Position numbers and translations under genes: made by a program | Assembly: GCA_025963635.1 (NCBI GenBank) | Contig: JAOQAK010000049.1 | Span: 1 to 64,000 of the forward strand | Direction: 5' to 3' | DNA: 64,000 nt | Source of the DNA: Ferruginibacter sp. | GTDB taxonomy: Bacteria; Bacteroidota; Bacteroidia; Chitinophagales; Chitinophagaceae | Notes under the pieces: model-generated | What the model was told of the DNA's origin: nothing | The model's database searches: none | Seen by the model: only the letters and a program-made list of their open reading frames with translations | In this document: positions 9,618-18,904 of the stretch, piece by piece | How the letters are laid out: the number at the start of each line of letters is the position of its first letter | How positions within the stretch are numbered: the stretch's first letter is position 1

Positions 9618-11567
9618 ATGAAAAAAATCGCCGCTATTATTTTATTCATTGCCTGCTGCGTTCATTTAAATGCACAGGATGCCAATTTGCTGAGTGGAAA
9701 ATACAATAAAGAAGTATTTAAAAAGCATCTTATTACAAAGGCCGAATGGACACCCTTTCCAAAAATCATTGACCGAGCCGGCTGGGCAAAAGCAGATCCT
9801 GAAATGATGAAAGCTAATCTTGACGCAGCAGAAAAATACATCGATTACCAGTGGCCATCGATCCCTGCCACCAAATCATTGTTAATCGAACGCACAGGCG
9901 ATCGCAATGAATATCAAAATATCAGTTTTGAAAAACGGATTGCATTGGGAACCCTTTTGCTGGCAGAGATCTATGAAAACAAAGGCCGTTTTATTGATCC
10001 GATCATCAATGGCGTTTGGTCTATCTGCGAAGAGTCTTTTTGGGGCGTACCGGCTCATCTTCCTAAAACAAAAGAGCTATCAGGACTCATAGATGTCTCC
10101 GCACCCTTTGTAGAATTGTTCAGCGCTGAAACCGCCACTTACCTCGCTTGGGTGGATTATTATTTGGGAGACAAACTGGATGCTATTTCACCACAGATAA
10201 GGAAGCGTATTTATATGGAAACGAATAAGAGAATCTTTGAGCCACTGATGACAAAACATCATGGATGGATGGCTTCCAATGCAAATGGCCGCCGGCCCAA
10301 CAACTGGAATCCATGGATCTGTTCCAACTGGTTAAACGCAGCGTTGTTATTGGAAAAAGATGAGGCTAAAAGAACGGATATGGTTTATAAAGTATTGAAT
10401 GTGCTGGACCAGTTTGTAAATCCTTATCCGCAGGATGGTGGCTGTGATGAAGGCCCTGGCTATTGGGGCGCTGCGGCAGCATCACTTTATGATAATATTG
10501 CCATGCTCAACCTGGCCACCAACAACTCATTTCAATACGTTTACAATGATGAAAAAATAAAAAACATGGGCAGGTTTATTTACCGTGCTCAAGTCAGCGA
10601 AACCTATTTTGTAAACTTTGCCGATGCAAGTCCAAAGCCGGGAATGGCTGCGAACATGATCTATCGTTTTGGAAAAGATATCTCGGATGCCGACATGATG
10701 GAATTCGGTGCTTTTTACCGTGATAATGAAAAGGGCGCAATCGGAAGGTTCCATTATTTTCGCAATTTTTATTCGCTGTTTATGCAGGATGAATACCAGC
10801 GGGCGGCACAGGGTTTGCCACTTCCCGGGGATGTATGGCTACCAGACTTGCAGGTGATGATTGCAAGGGACAATGCCGGCAGCACCAAAGGTTTTTATGT
10901 TGCTGCAAAAGGAGGCAATAATGATGAAAGTCATAACCACAATGACATAGGAAATTATGTAGTGTATTATGATGGCTTGCCCTTGCTGATCGACGTAGGA
11001 AGCGGAACGTACACGGCAAAAACTTTTAGCAGCAAGCGTTATGAAATTTGGTACAATTGTTCCGATTATCACAATGTGCCTACCATCAATGCAATCACTC
11101 AATCGCCGGGCGCAGACTTCAAAGCCAGCAACGTTGCCTATAAACACGGGAAGGATTTCGCAGAAATGAAAGTAGATATTGCCCGCTCATACCCGGAAAA
11201 AGCAGGCGTAAATAGCTGGCAGCGCATGGTACGTTTAAACCGGAATAAGAACGTGATCATCAGCGATATTATTTCTTTAAAAACAGCTGAAAATATTACA
11301 CAGCATATCATGACCTGTTACCCCGCAGAAGTAAAAACACCCGGGGAACTTTTAATTCATTACAGAACAAAAGATGGTGTTGAAAAGGATTTTGCAATAA
11401 AATATAATGCCAGCCAAATGGAACCTGTAGTAGATAAAGTGAAACTCACCGCCATGGAAGATAAAGGTGTGCTTGAGCGGTGGGGCGACAATATTTACAG
11501 GATCAATTTTACAATAAAAGTACCTAAGGTTAACGATAAAACAGAATTTGTAATTACTGCTAAATAG
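9618..11567 (+). CDS. heparinase II/III-family polysaccharide lyase (second)
   Basis: Second heparinase II/III-type lyase, exported. I place the start at 9618, where a clear signal peptide begins and ends at H-L-N-A-Q. An in-frame ATG at 9567 overlaps the preceding stop codon (ATGA) and would add 17 residues, which could matter for translational coupling. The 649-residue product has an alpha/alpha-toroid with E-S-F-W-G-V-P-A-H, R-R-P-N-N-W-N-P-W and D-G-G-C-D-E-G-P-G-Y-W-G. The C-terminal sandwich follows with E-S-H-N-H-N-D-I-G-N-Y and D-V-G-S-G-T-Y. These motifs differ from those of the gene at 6252, so the two belong to different subfamilies and probably cut different linkages or chain lengths. 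Confidence 0.85.
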   Translation: MKKIAAIILFIACCVHLNAQDANLLSGKYNKEVFKKHLITKAEWTPFPKIIDRAGWAKADPEMMKANLDAAEKYIDYQWPSIPATKSLLIERTGDRNEYQNISFEKRIALGTLLLAEIYENKGRFIDPIINGVWSICEESFWGVPAHLPKTKELSGLIDVSAPFVELFSAETATYLAWVDYYLGDKLDAISPQIRKRIYMETNKRIFEPLMTKHHGWMASNANGRRPNNWNPWICSNWLNAALLLEKDEAKRTDMVYKVLNVLDQFVNPYPQDGGCDEGPGYWGAAAASLYDNIAMLNLATNNSFQYVYNDEKIKNMGRFIYRAQVSETYFVNFADASPKPGMAANMIYRFGKDISDADMMEFGAFYRDNEKGAIGRFHYFRNFYSLFMQDEYQRAAQGLPLPGDVWLPDLQVMIARDNAGSTKGFYVAAKGGNNDESHNHNDIGNYVVYYDGLPLLIDVGSGTYTAKTFSSKRYEIWYNCSDYHNVPTINAITQSPGADFKASNVAYKHGKDFAEMKVDIARSYPEKAGVNSWQRMVRLNRNKNVIISDIISLKTAENITQHIMTCYPAEVKTPGELLIHYRTKDGVEKDFAIKYNASQMEPVVDKVKLTAMEDKGVLERWGDNIYRINFTIKVPKVNDKTEFVITAK

Positions 11568-11674
11568 CATAAGGTGAAACAAATAATGTCGGCCAGATCG
11601 AAAAATAAATACAATTGAAATTAAAATCTTTTCTCCTAAACATGAGGAACATACGTAATATAAAAACACCGCAC

Positions 11675-13930
11675 ATGAAAAATAGAATGATCCAATATCT
11701 TGCCTGCATTGTTAGCACTTTACTGCTAATCACTACAACATGGAATTCCTTTTCACAGGATGCCTTATCGGTTTCAAAGAATGAAACCGATAAGGCAAAA
11801 AATGAACAGTTCCGAAAAAATATATCATCCTTGTCCAACTTAGATTCAGACATTGAAATTATCCGCAAAAGAATCATCGATGACTTGTTAGAGCCTGCTA
11901 TAAATACAAGTTCAATCAATAAATTAGTAAAAACTATCCAAACTGATGGAAGCTGGCCCGATATTGATTATAAGGATACCTCCCGCACAGGTTTTCAGCA
12001 CCGCGAACACCTTGAGCATATGGTTGATTTAAGCCGGGCCTATAAAAAGCCGGGCTCACCATTTTACCAGGATATCAAAGTAAAAACAACGGCATTGTCC
12101 GCATTGGATTTCTGGCTGGCACATAATTTTATTTGTGCAAATTGGTGGTGGAATGAAATGGGCACACCCAATTTAATGATCAATACCCTTCTGTTGCTGG
12201 ATACCGATCTTTCTGCTCAGCAGCAAACAGAAGGACTAAAGATCGCCAACCGTGCCAACCTCGAAACCTTTGGCGCACGACCCGGCGGTGATCTTATCGC
12301 GATTGCTGGTATGTTGGGAAAACAAGGTGTTTTTAAAAGAGACGAAGCCACTGTGGATCGGGTAATAAAAACCATGGCCACAGAAATAAAAATCAGCAAT
12401 GAAAGAGGTTTGCAACCGGATATGAGTTTTCATCACCGCACCGACAATGTTATATCCACCCTTACCTACGGCACCAATTATGCAAGTTCATTTGCTTACT
12501 GGGCAGTTAAAATCGCAGGAACTAAATTTACATTGCCTGAAGCTTCCACTAAATTACTAATCGATTATTACCTTGATGGCATTTCAAAATCAATGGCATT
12601 TGGCAAGTTTCCCGATATAGGCGCAAAAAACAGGGACCTTAGCCGTAAAGGATCACTGGATCCGGCAGGTACAGATTTACCGGCCAACCTTTTACGCTCC
12701 TCCGATTACAGGAAAGCAGAATTAGAAACTTTGATAAAGATCAGGAACGGCGCAGTCACTCCTAACCTGCATTGGAACCGCTTCTTTTGGCATTCGGAGT
12801 ATTTTACACACCAGCGGCCAAAATGGTTCTCTTCGGTGCGCATGCATTCTTCGCGACAGAATAATATGGAAGAACCGCACAATGAAGAAGGATTAAAGAA
12901 CCACCATTTTGCAGATGGTTCTAACTTTATCACCATCACCGGTAAAGAATATGTAGATGTTTTTCCAGTGTGGGATTGGCAGAAAATTCCTGGTGCAACC
13001 ATCGTACAAAAACCTGCGCTTCCTTCTTTTAAAGAGATTGCAAAAAAAGGAAAAACCAATTTTGTCGGTGCCGTTTCAAATGGCGAATTTGGTGCAGCGG
13101 CCACAGATTTCAGCAGTCCGCACGATCCGCTGCAGGCACGCAAAGCATGGTTCTATTTCAAAGATGAATATGTTTGCCTGGGTACGGCCATTAACTCCAC
13201 TGCAGCATACCCGGTTGCCACTACACTCAATCAATGTAACTTAAATGGTGCGGTAACAGTAAAAACGGATAAAGGCAGCGAGGCATTACAAAAAGGAACA
13301 CACGCGTTGACCGGTGTTTCCTGGGTCCATCATGGAAGCGTCGCTTATTTATTTCCAACACCCACCAACCTTCAACTGAAAAACACCACCGCCACCGGCA
13401 GCTGGCGGCTGATATCTCACCAGGATTTTGCCACGGAAGAACCTGTTCAGAGAGACCTCTTTACATTATGGCTGGATCATGGAACAGAGCCTGTCGACGC
13501 TGGTTACGCTTATATCGTTGTGCCTGCAATAGCAGCAGCATCAATTGAGCCCTACCGGAAAACGTCCGGCATCCACATATTGGCGAATACACCGCAACTG
13601 CAGGCTGTACGCAATGAAAAACTAAATTTAACGGAGGCTGTATTTTATAAGGCCGCCACTATTCAATTATCCAATATCCTGGCAGTTACTGCTGAAAACC
13701 CCTGTATGCTGTTGATTGAAATGCAAGGGAAAAAGATAAAAAACATATCGGTTTCGGATCCTACGCATTTACTAAAAACGCTGGAGCTAAAAATCAATTC
13801 ACCTGTTCAAATCATTGGGGAAAACGGCAAAGCCAGTTGGAACAACGATACCAAATTGACCACCATTGCAGTGGAGTTACCAAAGGATGGCAATGCGGGA
13901 AAGAGTATTGATTTGCATTTTGGGCAGTAG
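11675..13930 (+). CDS. polysaccharide lyase family 8 enzyme
   Basis: Chondroitinase AC/hyaluronate/xanthan lyase-type enzyme that cleaves next to a uronic acid by beta-elimination. The alpha/alpha-toroid shows N-W-W-W-N-E-M-G-T-P, where the Asn after the Trp run is the expected catalytic residue. D-M-S-F-H-H-R and Y-G-T-N-Y then supply the catalytic His and Tyr. A supersandwich domain with N-N-M-E-E-P-H-N-E-E-G-L-K follows from about residue 370. The start at 11675 gives a good signal peptide ending at S-F-S-Q; ATGs at 11615 and 11642 are in frame but would precede it with a charged tail. Length 751 residues is normal for PL8. Last gene of the plus-strand arm, convergent with GH105. Confidence 0.87.
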   Translation: MKNRMIQYLACIVSTLLLITTTWNSFSQDALSVSKNETDKAKNEQFRKNISSLSNLDSDIEIIRKRIIDDLLEPAINTSSINKLVKTIQTDGSWPDIDYKDTSRTGFQHREHLEHMVDLSRAYKKPGSPFYQDIKVKTTALSALDFWLAHNFICANWWWNEMGTPNLMINTLLLLDTDLSAQQQTEGLKIANRANLETFGARPGGDLIAIAGMLGKQGVFKRDEATVDRVIKTMATEIKISNERGLQPDMSFHHRTDNVISTLTYGTNYASSFAYWAVKIAGTKFTLPEASTKLLIDYYLDGISKSMAFGKFPDIGAKNRDLSRKGSLDPAGTDLPANLLRSSDYRKAELETLIKIRNGAVTPNLHWNRFFWHSEYFTHQRPKWFSSVRMHSSRQNNMEEPHNEEGLKNHHFADGSNFITITGKEYVDVFPVWDWQKIPGATIVQKPALPSFKEIAKKGKTNFVGAVSNGEFGAAATDFSSPHDPLQARKAWFYFKDEYVCLGTAINSTAAYPVATTLNQCNLNGAVTVKTDKGSEALQKGTHALTGVSWVHHGSVAYLFPTPTNLQLKNTTATGSWRLISHQDFATEEPVQRDLFTLWLDHGTEPVDAGYAYIVVPAIAAASIEPYRKTSGIHILANTPQLQAVRNEKLNLTEAVFYKAATIQLSNILAVTAENPCMLLIEMQGKKIKNISVSDPTHLLKTLELKINSPVQIIGENGKASWNNDTKLTTIAVELPKDGNAGKSIDLHFGQ

Positions 13931-13966
13931 TGAATTTTTAATTGCTGAATAATATAAAAAAATTAG

Positions 13967-13998
13967 AATGGGCATTTACCGGTTGGTAGATGCCCATT
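13967..13998. terminator. bidirectional terminator between the converging PUL arms
   Basis: AATGGGCAT at 13967-13975 pairs with ATGCCCATT at 13990-13998 around a 14-nt loop. T-rich sequence flanks it on the right and A-rich sequence on the left, so it can stop both PL8 and GH105 transcription. Confidence 0.75.
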
Positions 13999-14015
13999 TT
14001 AATTATGATAAGACT

Positions 14016-15149
14016 TTACATCTTCATTTTTATCACTTCAGAACCTGCAAGTAAGAAAGCGCCTGCACCATATACCTCCCAGCTTTCGGCACTAAAGTTC
14101 TTTTGTGGATCGGCGCCAATTGGCTGAACCCATCCCACTCTTCCCTCCGGGGAAACCAATGTGTTCAAACCTTTCCACGCCTTTTGAACTGCGAGCAGGT
14201 AACGATCCTTGTCCAAAATTCCGTTATTAATCCCCCATGCCAACGCATAACAATAAAATCCTGAACCGCTTCCTTCGCCACCCGGATAAGATGCCGGATC
14301 CAATAAACTTGCCCGCCAAAGTCCATCCGGTTGCTGCAGGGAAATAATTTTCTCTGCCATCTGTTTATAGATGTTGAGATAATATACCCTGTTTGCATAG
14401 TTTTTTGGCAGTTCTTCCAACACCCGCACCAGGCCACCCATTACCCAGCCATTTCCTCTTGACCAAAAAACCATTTTGCCATTTTTTTCTCTTTTTCCTT
14501 CACCCTGTGCATTGATCAAATAGCCTGCATCACGAAAATATAAATGCTCATTTTTGCTATACAGCAAATCGGTTGTTTGCCGGAAAAGTGAATCGTTCAG
14601 CGTAAAATAAGATGGGTCTTTTAGGGTTACTCCTAATTTAACCAGCGTAGGCGGCGCCATAAACAATGCATCGCACCACCACCAAACAATACCGTGCCGC
14701 TGAATTTCCCTGCCAGGCACTTTACTCATTTTTTGAACTGAGTCAATGGTAGCCTGTATCATTGAACGATCTTTTTTTATCCTGTAGACATCAATATAAG
14801 TTTGACTGATAGCAATCTCATCTGCATGATCATAACGGACACCGGGCTGCCATTGTGTTCTTTGACCAAGCGCCATCAAAGAATCCAAAATGACTTTCGA
14901 TTTGGTTGTTTTGTAGGCTGCCACTACACCGGCATAAAATGCACCGTTCGTCCAGTCTGTTGGAAGATGTTTGGGATTGTTCAGTTGCCACTGCGTTACC
15001 TTCAGCATGGTTGACTTGATGTAATTCTTTTCAAATACATCAGTGGGCTGACTTTGCGACCATGCAGCTCCGCCCGTAATAACCATCACGAACAACAAGG
15101 CATACATCGAATAAAAATGTAGTTTTCTTTGAGAATGAACCATTGGCAT
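14016..15149 (-). CDS. GH105 unsaturated uronyl hydrolase
   Basis: Hydrolase that removes the 4,5-unsaturated uronic acid left by polysaccharide lyases at the non-reducing end. The 377-residue protein has a signal peptide ending near A-W-S-Q. Its single alpha/alpha-barrel shows W-T-N-G-A-F-Y-A-G, R-Y-D-H-A-D-E, the W-W-W-C-D-A-L-F-M-A-P-P motif whose Asp corresponds to the catalytic aspartate, W-S-R-G-N-G-W-V-M-G-G and the late E-G-S-G-S-G-F-Y-C-Y-A. These features identify GH105, the YteR/rhamnogalacturonyl hydrolase family, rather than GH88. Its presence supports the view that the neighbouring lyases are active on a uronate polymer. ATGs at 15143 and 15107 are alternative starts. Confidence 0.9.
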   Translation of the reverse strand: MPMVHSQRKLHFYSMYALLFVMVITGGAAWSQSQPTDVFEKNYIKSTMLKVTQWQLNNPKHLPTDWTNGAFYAGVVAAYKTTKSKVILDSLMALGQRTQWQPGVRYDHADEIAISQTYIDVYRIKKDRSMIQATIDSVQKMSKVPGREIQRHGIVWWWCDALFMAPPTLVKLGVTLKDPSYFTLNDSLFRQTTDLLYSKNEHLYFRDAGYLINAQGEGKREKNGKMVFWSRGNGWVMGGLVRVLEELPKNYANRVYYLNIYKQMAEKIISLQQPDGLWRASLLDPASYPGGEGSGSGFYCYALAWGINNGILDKDRYLLAVQKAWKGLNTLVSPEGRVGWVQPIGADPQKNFSAESWEVYGAGAFLLAGSEVIKMKM

Positions 15150-15284
15150 TTGTTTTTATTATTAAGAATTTTTTTGATTTTTAATCGAAGGTAGTTGGCT
15201 GTCCCCAGGCATTGCCGTTTTGCTTGTGAAAAGATTGGCAATTTTTAAAAGCAAATCTAGCCTAGCGGGCATTCGAAAATAAAT

Positions 15285-17354
15285 TTATTCCATTACAATA
15301 TATTTTTCAGTGCTTAGCTTTTGCTGAAGTGGAGTTTTGCCATTACCTGCATATTGATTTTTTTCCACCTTACTGTTGATGGCTGCATAAGATTCTACTC
15401 CATATCCCGCATTGTAATGAATGATATTATTAGTGACGGTTACTTTTTCCGAGCCCTTGCTCAAAAATTCCAGCATCACCCCGCTCTTGTCATTTGCTTC
15501 TATAAAATTCCCTTTTATCATGACATTCTTACTTTCAGACACCAATACCCCATAGGCGGCATTTCTTGCTATTTCACAATCAGCAATGACTGCGTTTTCA
15601 CAATGATCCACCGCTATTCCACTACCAAAGGGAGCCGTATCCATCCTGCTACCCGTAATATTTACACCAGCGCAATGACTTAGCAATACATTGTGTTGCA
15701 GTTTCGGACCCGGTACCACGCTACCGCCATTCTCGTTAAAATCACAACCCGTAAGTGTAACATTGGCTGCACCGCTAATGAACAAACCGTTGTAGGTGCA
15801 ATTTCGTACTGTAATATTCAACAGTTGAATGTTTTTCATTTGACCTTCTTTCAATGAACGAAAAATAATGCCACCACGGTTATACCCTCCTTTGTTAGAG
15901 CGGGCACTATTTGGATCTGTACCGGGGTCGGTTTTATTGGATCCCTCAATCACAAGATCACGGATCGTAATATCATGCAGGTCGTTTTCTGCATTCACCA
16001 TCGCATCCCGCGATGCGGAAGCGGGATCAAGAAAGAGTACCGTGCCCAATCCCTCGCCCGCTAAAGTGATCCCTGCGGGGATTTTTAAAGTAACAGGAAA
16101 ATTATGAATGCCTTTTTTTACCACTACCCACCTGCTGGTACTGCTCGCAGAATTGAGTGCATCCTGTATGGATTGGCCCGGAGAAACCATGATGGCATCA
16201 GCGGGGAATTTTGTTGCGGAAATTTCCTTCGCTCCGGCGATGTACCCGATGGTACCGGCTTTCGGCTCACCCAACGGTGTTGATTTCCCAAATGACGCAC
16301 GCACTGATGCCAATACATTTCGGGAAGCTTTTGGTCTTACTGAATCAGCCGCCATTTTACTCCATGGCAAATTGATTCCTTTCGCAGTATAATGCCGGTA
16401 AACATATTCGTAATCATCCCGTAAGTTTTTTGCCCTTTCCGAAATGGTGCAATAGCAATGTGGATTTTCGCCCAGTAAAAATTTAGAAGTATACTCATAC
16501 CCCAGGGCAATCCTGTTATTGGCAATTGAAAATAAATCCACCCCCTGTGTATAGGCTATTTGTGCGGCGCCGGCGAACTCTCCCAAGCCCAATTGCACAT
16601 GCCCCTGGTCGCGGGGACTTTCCTGGCATTGTCCGTTTGGATAAATGTATTTGAAAATGCTTCCGTTTACCGGCGCATGCAAAAAATGATCAATGGCATT
16701 GTTGAACATGCTGCGGTTGTCGGTGAATATCGCCATTGCCAATATTGAGTGAATGATGGCGCCATCCCAATTGCCATTGGCCTGCGGAAAATAATACCGC
16801 ATTAAAGGGTAATACACCGTTAGCAACATATTGCTGAATTCCCCGATATCTTTTTGTTTCCAACCGGCATTGGTGTACCGTAATATTTCTGCCGCATTGC
16901 ATAATAAGTGGCCCGTCCACGCAGCCAGCAGCTTGGCATCGTTGTAGTCAAAATCCCATATCACCGGTGACCATGCATTGATGATTGCAATCGCTTTATC
17001 AGCATACGACCGGTCGTTTGTGATGTACCAAACCAAAGCGTAGTTATAAGCCATGTTAGCACTCTTTGAAAGATCATCCCCGCCAATATTTGGGCGGCCG
17101 TAAGGTCCGCGAAGAACATGTGTATGTGCCTTCACGGTAAAGAGTGTATCTGTAGCTGCTTTAAGGCGATCGAATGCCGCTTTGTAAGGCTCTCGTCCTT
17201 CCTGCACCATCTTCTTCATGAAAGCAAGATCTTTTGCACCCTGGTCAATACCGGGATGAATAAATTTTTGGGCAGCAGCATTTAGGGGGGAAATGGCTGT
17301 TAAAAAAAATGTCAGTGCAGCAAGCACTCCCAGGATGAAGGATTTTAATTTCAT
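15285..17354 (-). CDS. fusion of alginate-lyase-fold domain and parallel beta-helix
   Basis: Exported 689-residue two-domain protein. After a signal peptide (cut near A-A-A-Q), residues about 30-330 form an alpha/alpha-barrel of the alginate_lyase superfamily. It has G-R-P-N-I-G-G-D-D-L, N-G-N-W-D-G-A-I-I-H-S-I and Q-E-S-P-R-D-Q-G-H-V-Q, the last supplying candidate catalytic polar residues. From about 385 to the end it is a right-handed parallel beta-helix, beginning with P-G-Q-S-I-Q-D-A-L-N-S-A and P-A-G-I-T-L-A-G-E-G and continuing with repeated V-x-I-x-G/D-C turns. The helix may bind the polymer or be a second catalytic unit. Upstream lies a strong terminator, so the gene is probably transcribed separately from susCD. 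Confidence 0.8.
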   Translation of the reverse strand: MKLKSFILGVLAALTFFLTAISPLNAAAQKFIHPGIDQGAKDLAFMKKMVQEGREPYKAAFDRLKAATDTLFTVKAHTHVLRGPYGRPNIGGDDLSKSANMAYNYALVWYITNDRSYADKAIAIINAWSPVIWDFDYNDAKLLAAWTGHLLCNAAEILRYTNAGWKQKDIGEFSNMLLTVYYPLMRYYFPQANGNWDGAIIHSILAMAIFTDNRSMFNNAIDHFLHAPVNGSIFKYIYPNGQCQESPRDQGHVQLGLGEFAGAAQIAYTQGVDLFSIANNRIALGYEYTSKFLLGENPHCYCTISERAKNLRDDYEYVYRHYTAKGINLPWSKMAADSVRPKASRNVLASVRASFGKSTPLGEPKAGTIGYIAGAKEISATKFPADAIMVSPGQSIQDALNSASSTSRWVVVKKGIHNFPVTLKIPAGITLAGEGLGTVLFLDPASASRDAMVNAENDLHDITIRDLVIEGSNKTDPGTDPNSARSNKGGYNRGGIIFRSLKEGQMKNIQLLNITVRNCTYNGLFISGAANVTLTGCDFNENGGSVVPGPKLQHNVLLSHCAGVNITGSRMDTAPFGSGIAVDHCENAVIADCEIARNAAYGVLVSESKNVMIKGNFIEANDKSGVMLEFLSKGSEKVTVTNNIIHYNAGYGVESYAAINSKVEKNQYAGNGKTPLQQKLSTEKYIVME

Positions 17355-17384
17355 GTTGGTTTTTGTTTGGCCGAAAGCGGCATA

Positions 17385-17429
17385 AAATGGAAGGGTTATT
17401 TACCATTATGGCAAATAACCCTTCCATTT
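17385..17429 (-). terminator. strong terminator after the susCD-lipoprotein operon
   Basis: A 17-bp perfect stem (AAATGGAAGGGTTATTT against its complement) with an 11-nt loop lies 28 bp past the stop of the lipoprotein gene at 17457. It separates the susCD transcript from the lyase-helix gene. Confidence 0.85.
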
Positions 17430-17456
17430 ATAATAAGAATATTCAATTCGATGTGC

Positions 17457-18455
17457 TTAAAGTGTATATCGAAGCATACTGATCACTGCACTGCCGTTAG
17501 CATTTACCGAATTAACAAAGATGTACGCCCGGTATTTACCATCCGTAGTTTCTACCCAAACCCCTGCTTCCGCTTTCAAACCCAGTGCATAGTTGGGAGC
17601 AGTTTGTAAATTAATTTCCTGAAAATCTTTATCATCTATATAAATCCCATACTGCAAATTGGCCAGGTTACGATCCTGCAGGTTGAATACCTTGTTCACT
17701 TTAGCACTCCTGTTTACACCGGCAGGCAGCGTTACGCCTGGTAAATATACCGGATCGGCTGCGGGTGATACGAGCGCATGGGTGAAAGCAGTGGGAGTAG
17801 CACGGTATAAATAAACAAGATCAATTTTACCTGCATTGGCTACAGCAGTGGTGCTATTATAAACCGCCATGTTTTCTATAGAGATATATGCATTGTTATT
17901 GTTGGAAACGGCCATATTCTTTACCATGTGCATTTTGGATATTGCATATGGTCCCATTTTAAAACTGGCGGTTTTGCCATCACTGCTGGTAGCAGAGAAA
18001 GTAAATGATACTGACAGGCCTCTTGCTTCTTCAGGAATCACATAAAAATAGCGGAGGGTGGCGGCACTGGTATCAACCGTATAGGTAACCTTGGTAATCT
18101 TCCCATCATTTACGGAAGGACTTCCAATAGTAATCCCTGTATCCGCACCATTTGATTTTGTGTAAAAAGACCTGTTTTCGAGAAATGTTCCGGCAGCACC
18201 TGCAATAGAAGCTTCTACCTGTGCGGAAACCAGTTTGCCTTTGGCTTTGGGCAGGGCCATTGCATAGGCAAATTCGATCGGCAAAGTAACAATGTTTGGG
18301 CCAAGCGTTCTTTTGATACAATCATTTGAAAGTTCTGAAACCGGGTCAGGAATAGCATATTCTTCTTTTTTACATGCTGCGAAAGAAAGGAGCAATAAAA
18401 AGAATAAAAAATGCCGGCTATTATTAAGTTTACGCATTGTAGCTGTTTTAGACAT
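17457..18455 (-). CDS. SusE/F-position surface lipoprotein, DUF4466-like
   Basis: 332-residue lipoprotein (lipobox S-F-A-A-C at residues 24-28 after the Leu/Phe-rich leader), followed by a K-K-E-E stretch of the kind that directs lipoproteins to the cell surface in Bacteroidota. The segment G-P-N-I-V-T-L-P-I-E-F-A-Y-A-M-A-L-P and the following A-Q-V-E-A-S-I-A-G are typical of DUF4466 proteins as I remember them. The remainder is beta-rich. By position after SusD it is probably a glycan-binding accessory protein. Met7 (18437) is an alternative start. Only 6 bp separate it from the preceding lipoprotein gene. Glycan binding is inferred from position alone. Confidence 0.65.
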   Translation of the reverse strand: MSKTATMRKLNNSRHFLFFLLLLSFAACKKEEYAIPDPVSELSNDCIKRTLGPNIVTLPIEFAYAMALPKAKGKLVSAQVEASIAGAAGTFLENRSFYTKSNGADTGITIGSPSVNDGKITKVTYTVDTSAATLRYFYVIPEEARGLSVSFTFSATSSDGKTASFKMGPYAISKMHMVKNMAVSNNNNAYISIENMAVYNSTTAVANAGKIDLVYLYRATPTAFTHALVSPAADPVYLPGVTLPAGVNRSAKVNKVFNLQDRNLANLQYGIYIDDKDFQEINLQTAPNYALGLKAEAGVWVETTDGKYRAYIFVNSVNANGSAVISMLRYTL

Positions 18456-18461
18456 AAAAAT

Positions 18462-18863
18462 TTATTGATACTTAACAATAATCTTGTAAGGCTTTTTAAC
18501 CAGCCGGTTACCGGAAATTACCGTATAAGTTTTGGGGTTGGATAAATCGGACAAATCAACTTTTCCTACAATTTTCGGGTCCAGTTTGCAATCGGTCGCC
18601 AAAGAAAATTGCGGGTAAACATTTTTTAGGTCTGTGCCAAAAAACACTTCTACATTAATGGTAAGGGCGGTGGTATCAATTACCGCGGTTTTGGATCTTA
18701 CGGTTACAAAATCAGTACCCAATAATTCGAAATTACCTACATAGCATTCTGCCCGTTGGGTAATCAATAATCCATCTTCATCTACCGGTAAATCTTTTTT
18801 ACAGCCGCCAATTAAACCGGCGATCAGCAGAAGAGAGCATGTTATTTTATAATATTTAGCCAT
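18462..18863 (-). CDS. small surface lipoprotein, DUF5018-like
   Basis: 133-residue lipoprotein with lipobox L-I-G-G-C at about 17-21 and K-K-D next to the Cys. The mature part is one small beta-sandwich containing L-K-N-V-Y-P-Q-F-S-L-A-T-D-C-K-L-D-P and closing with K-P-Y-K-I-I-V-K-Y. This pattern is common in SusD-linked lipoproteins with DUF5018 or DUF1735-type domains. It lies between SusD (gap 41 bp) and the DUF4466-like gene (gap 6 bp), so it is almost certainly co-transcribed. A role in presenting or binding the polysaccharide is inferred from position. Confidence 0.65.
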   Translation of the reverse strand: MAKYYKITCSLLLIAGLIGGCKKDLPVDEDGLLITQRAECYVGNFELLGTDFVTVRSKTAVIDTTALTINVEVFFGTDLKNVYPQFSLATDCKLDPKIVGKVDLSDLSNPKTYTVISGNRLVKKPYKIIVKYQ

Positions 18864-18904
18864 TGCTTTATTTTATTAAATTGAAAGGGTTGGTTTTCTA
18901 TACT

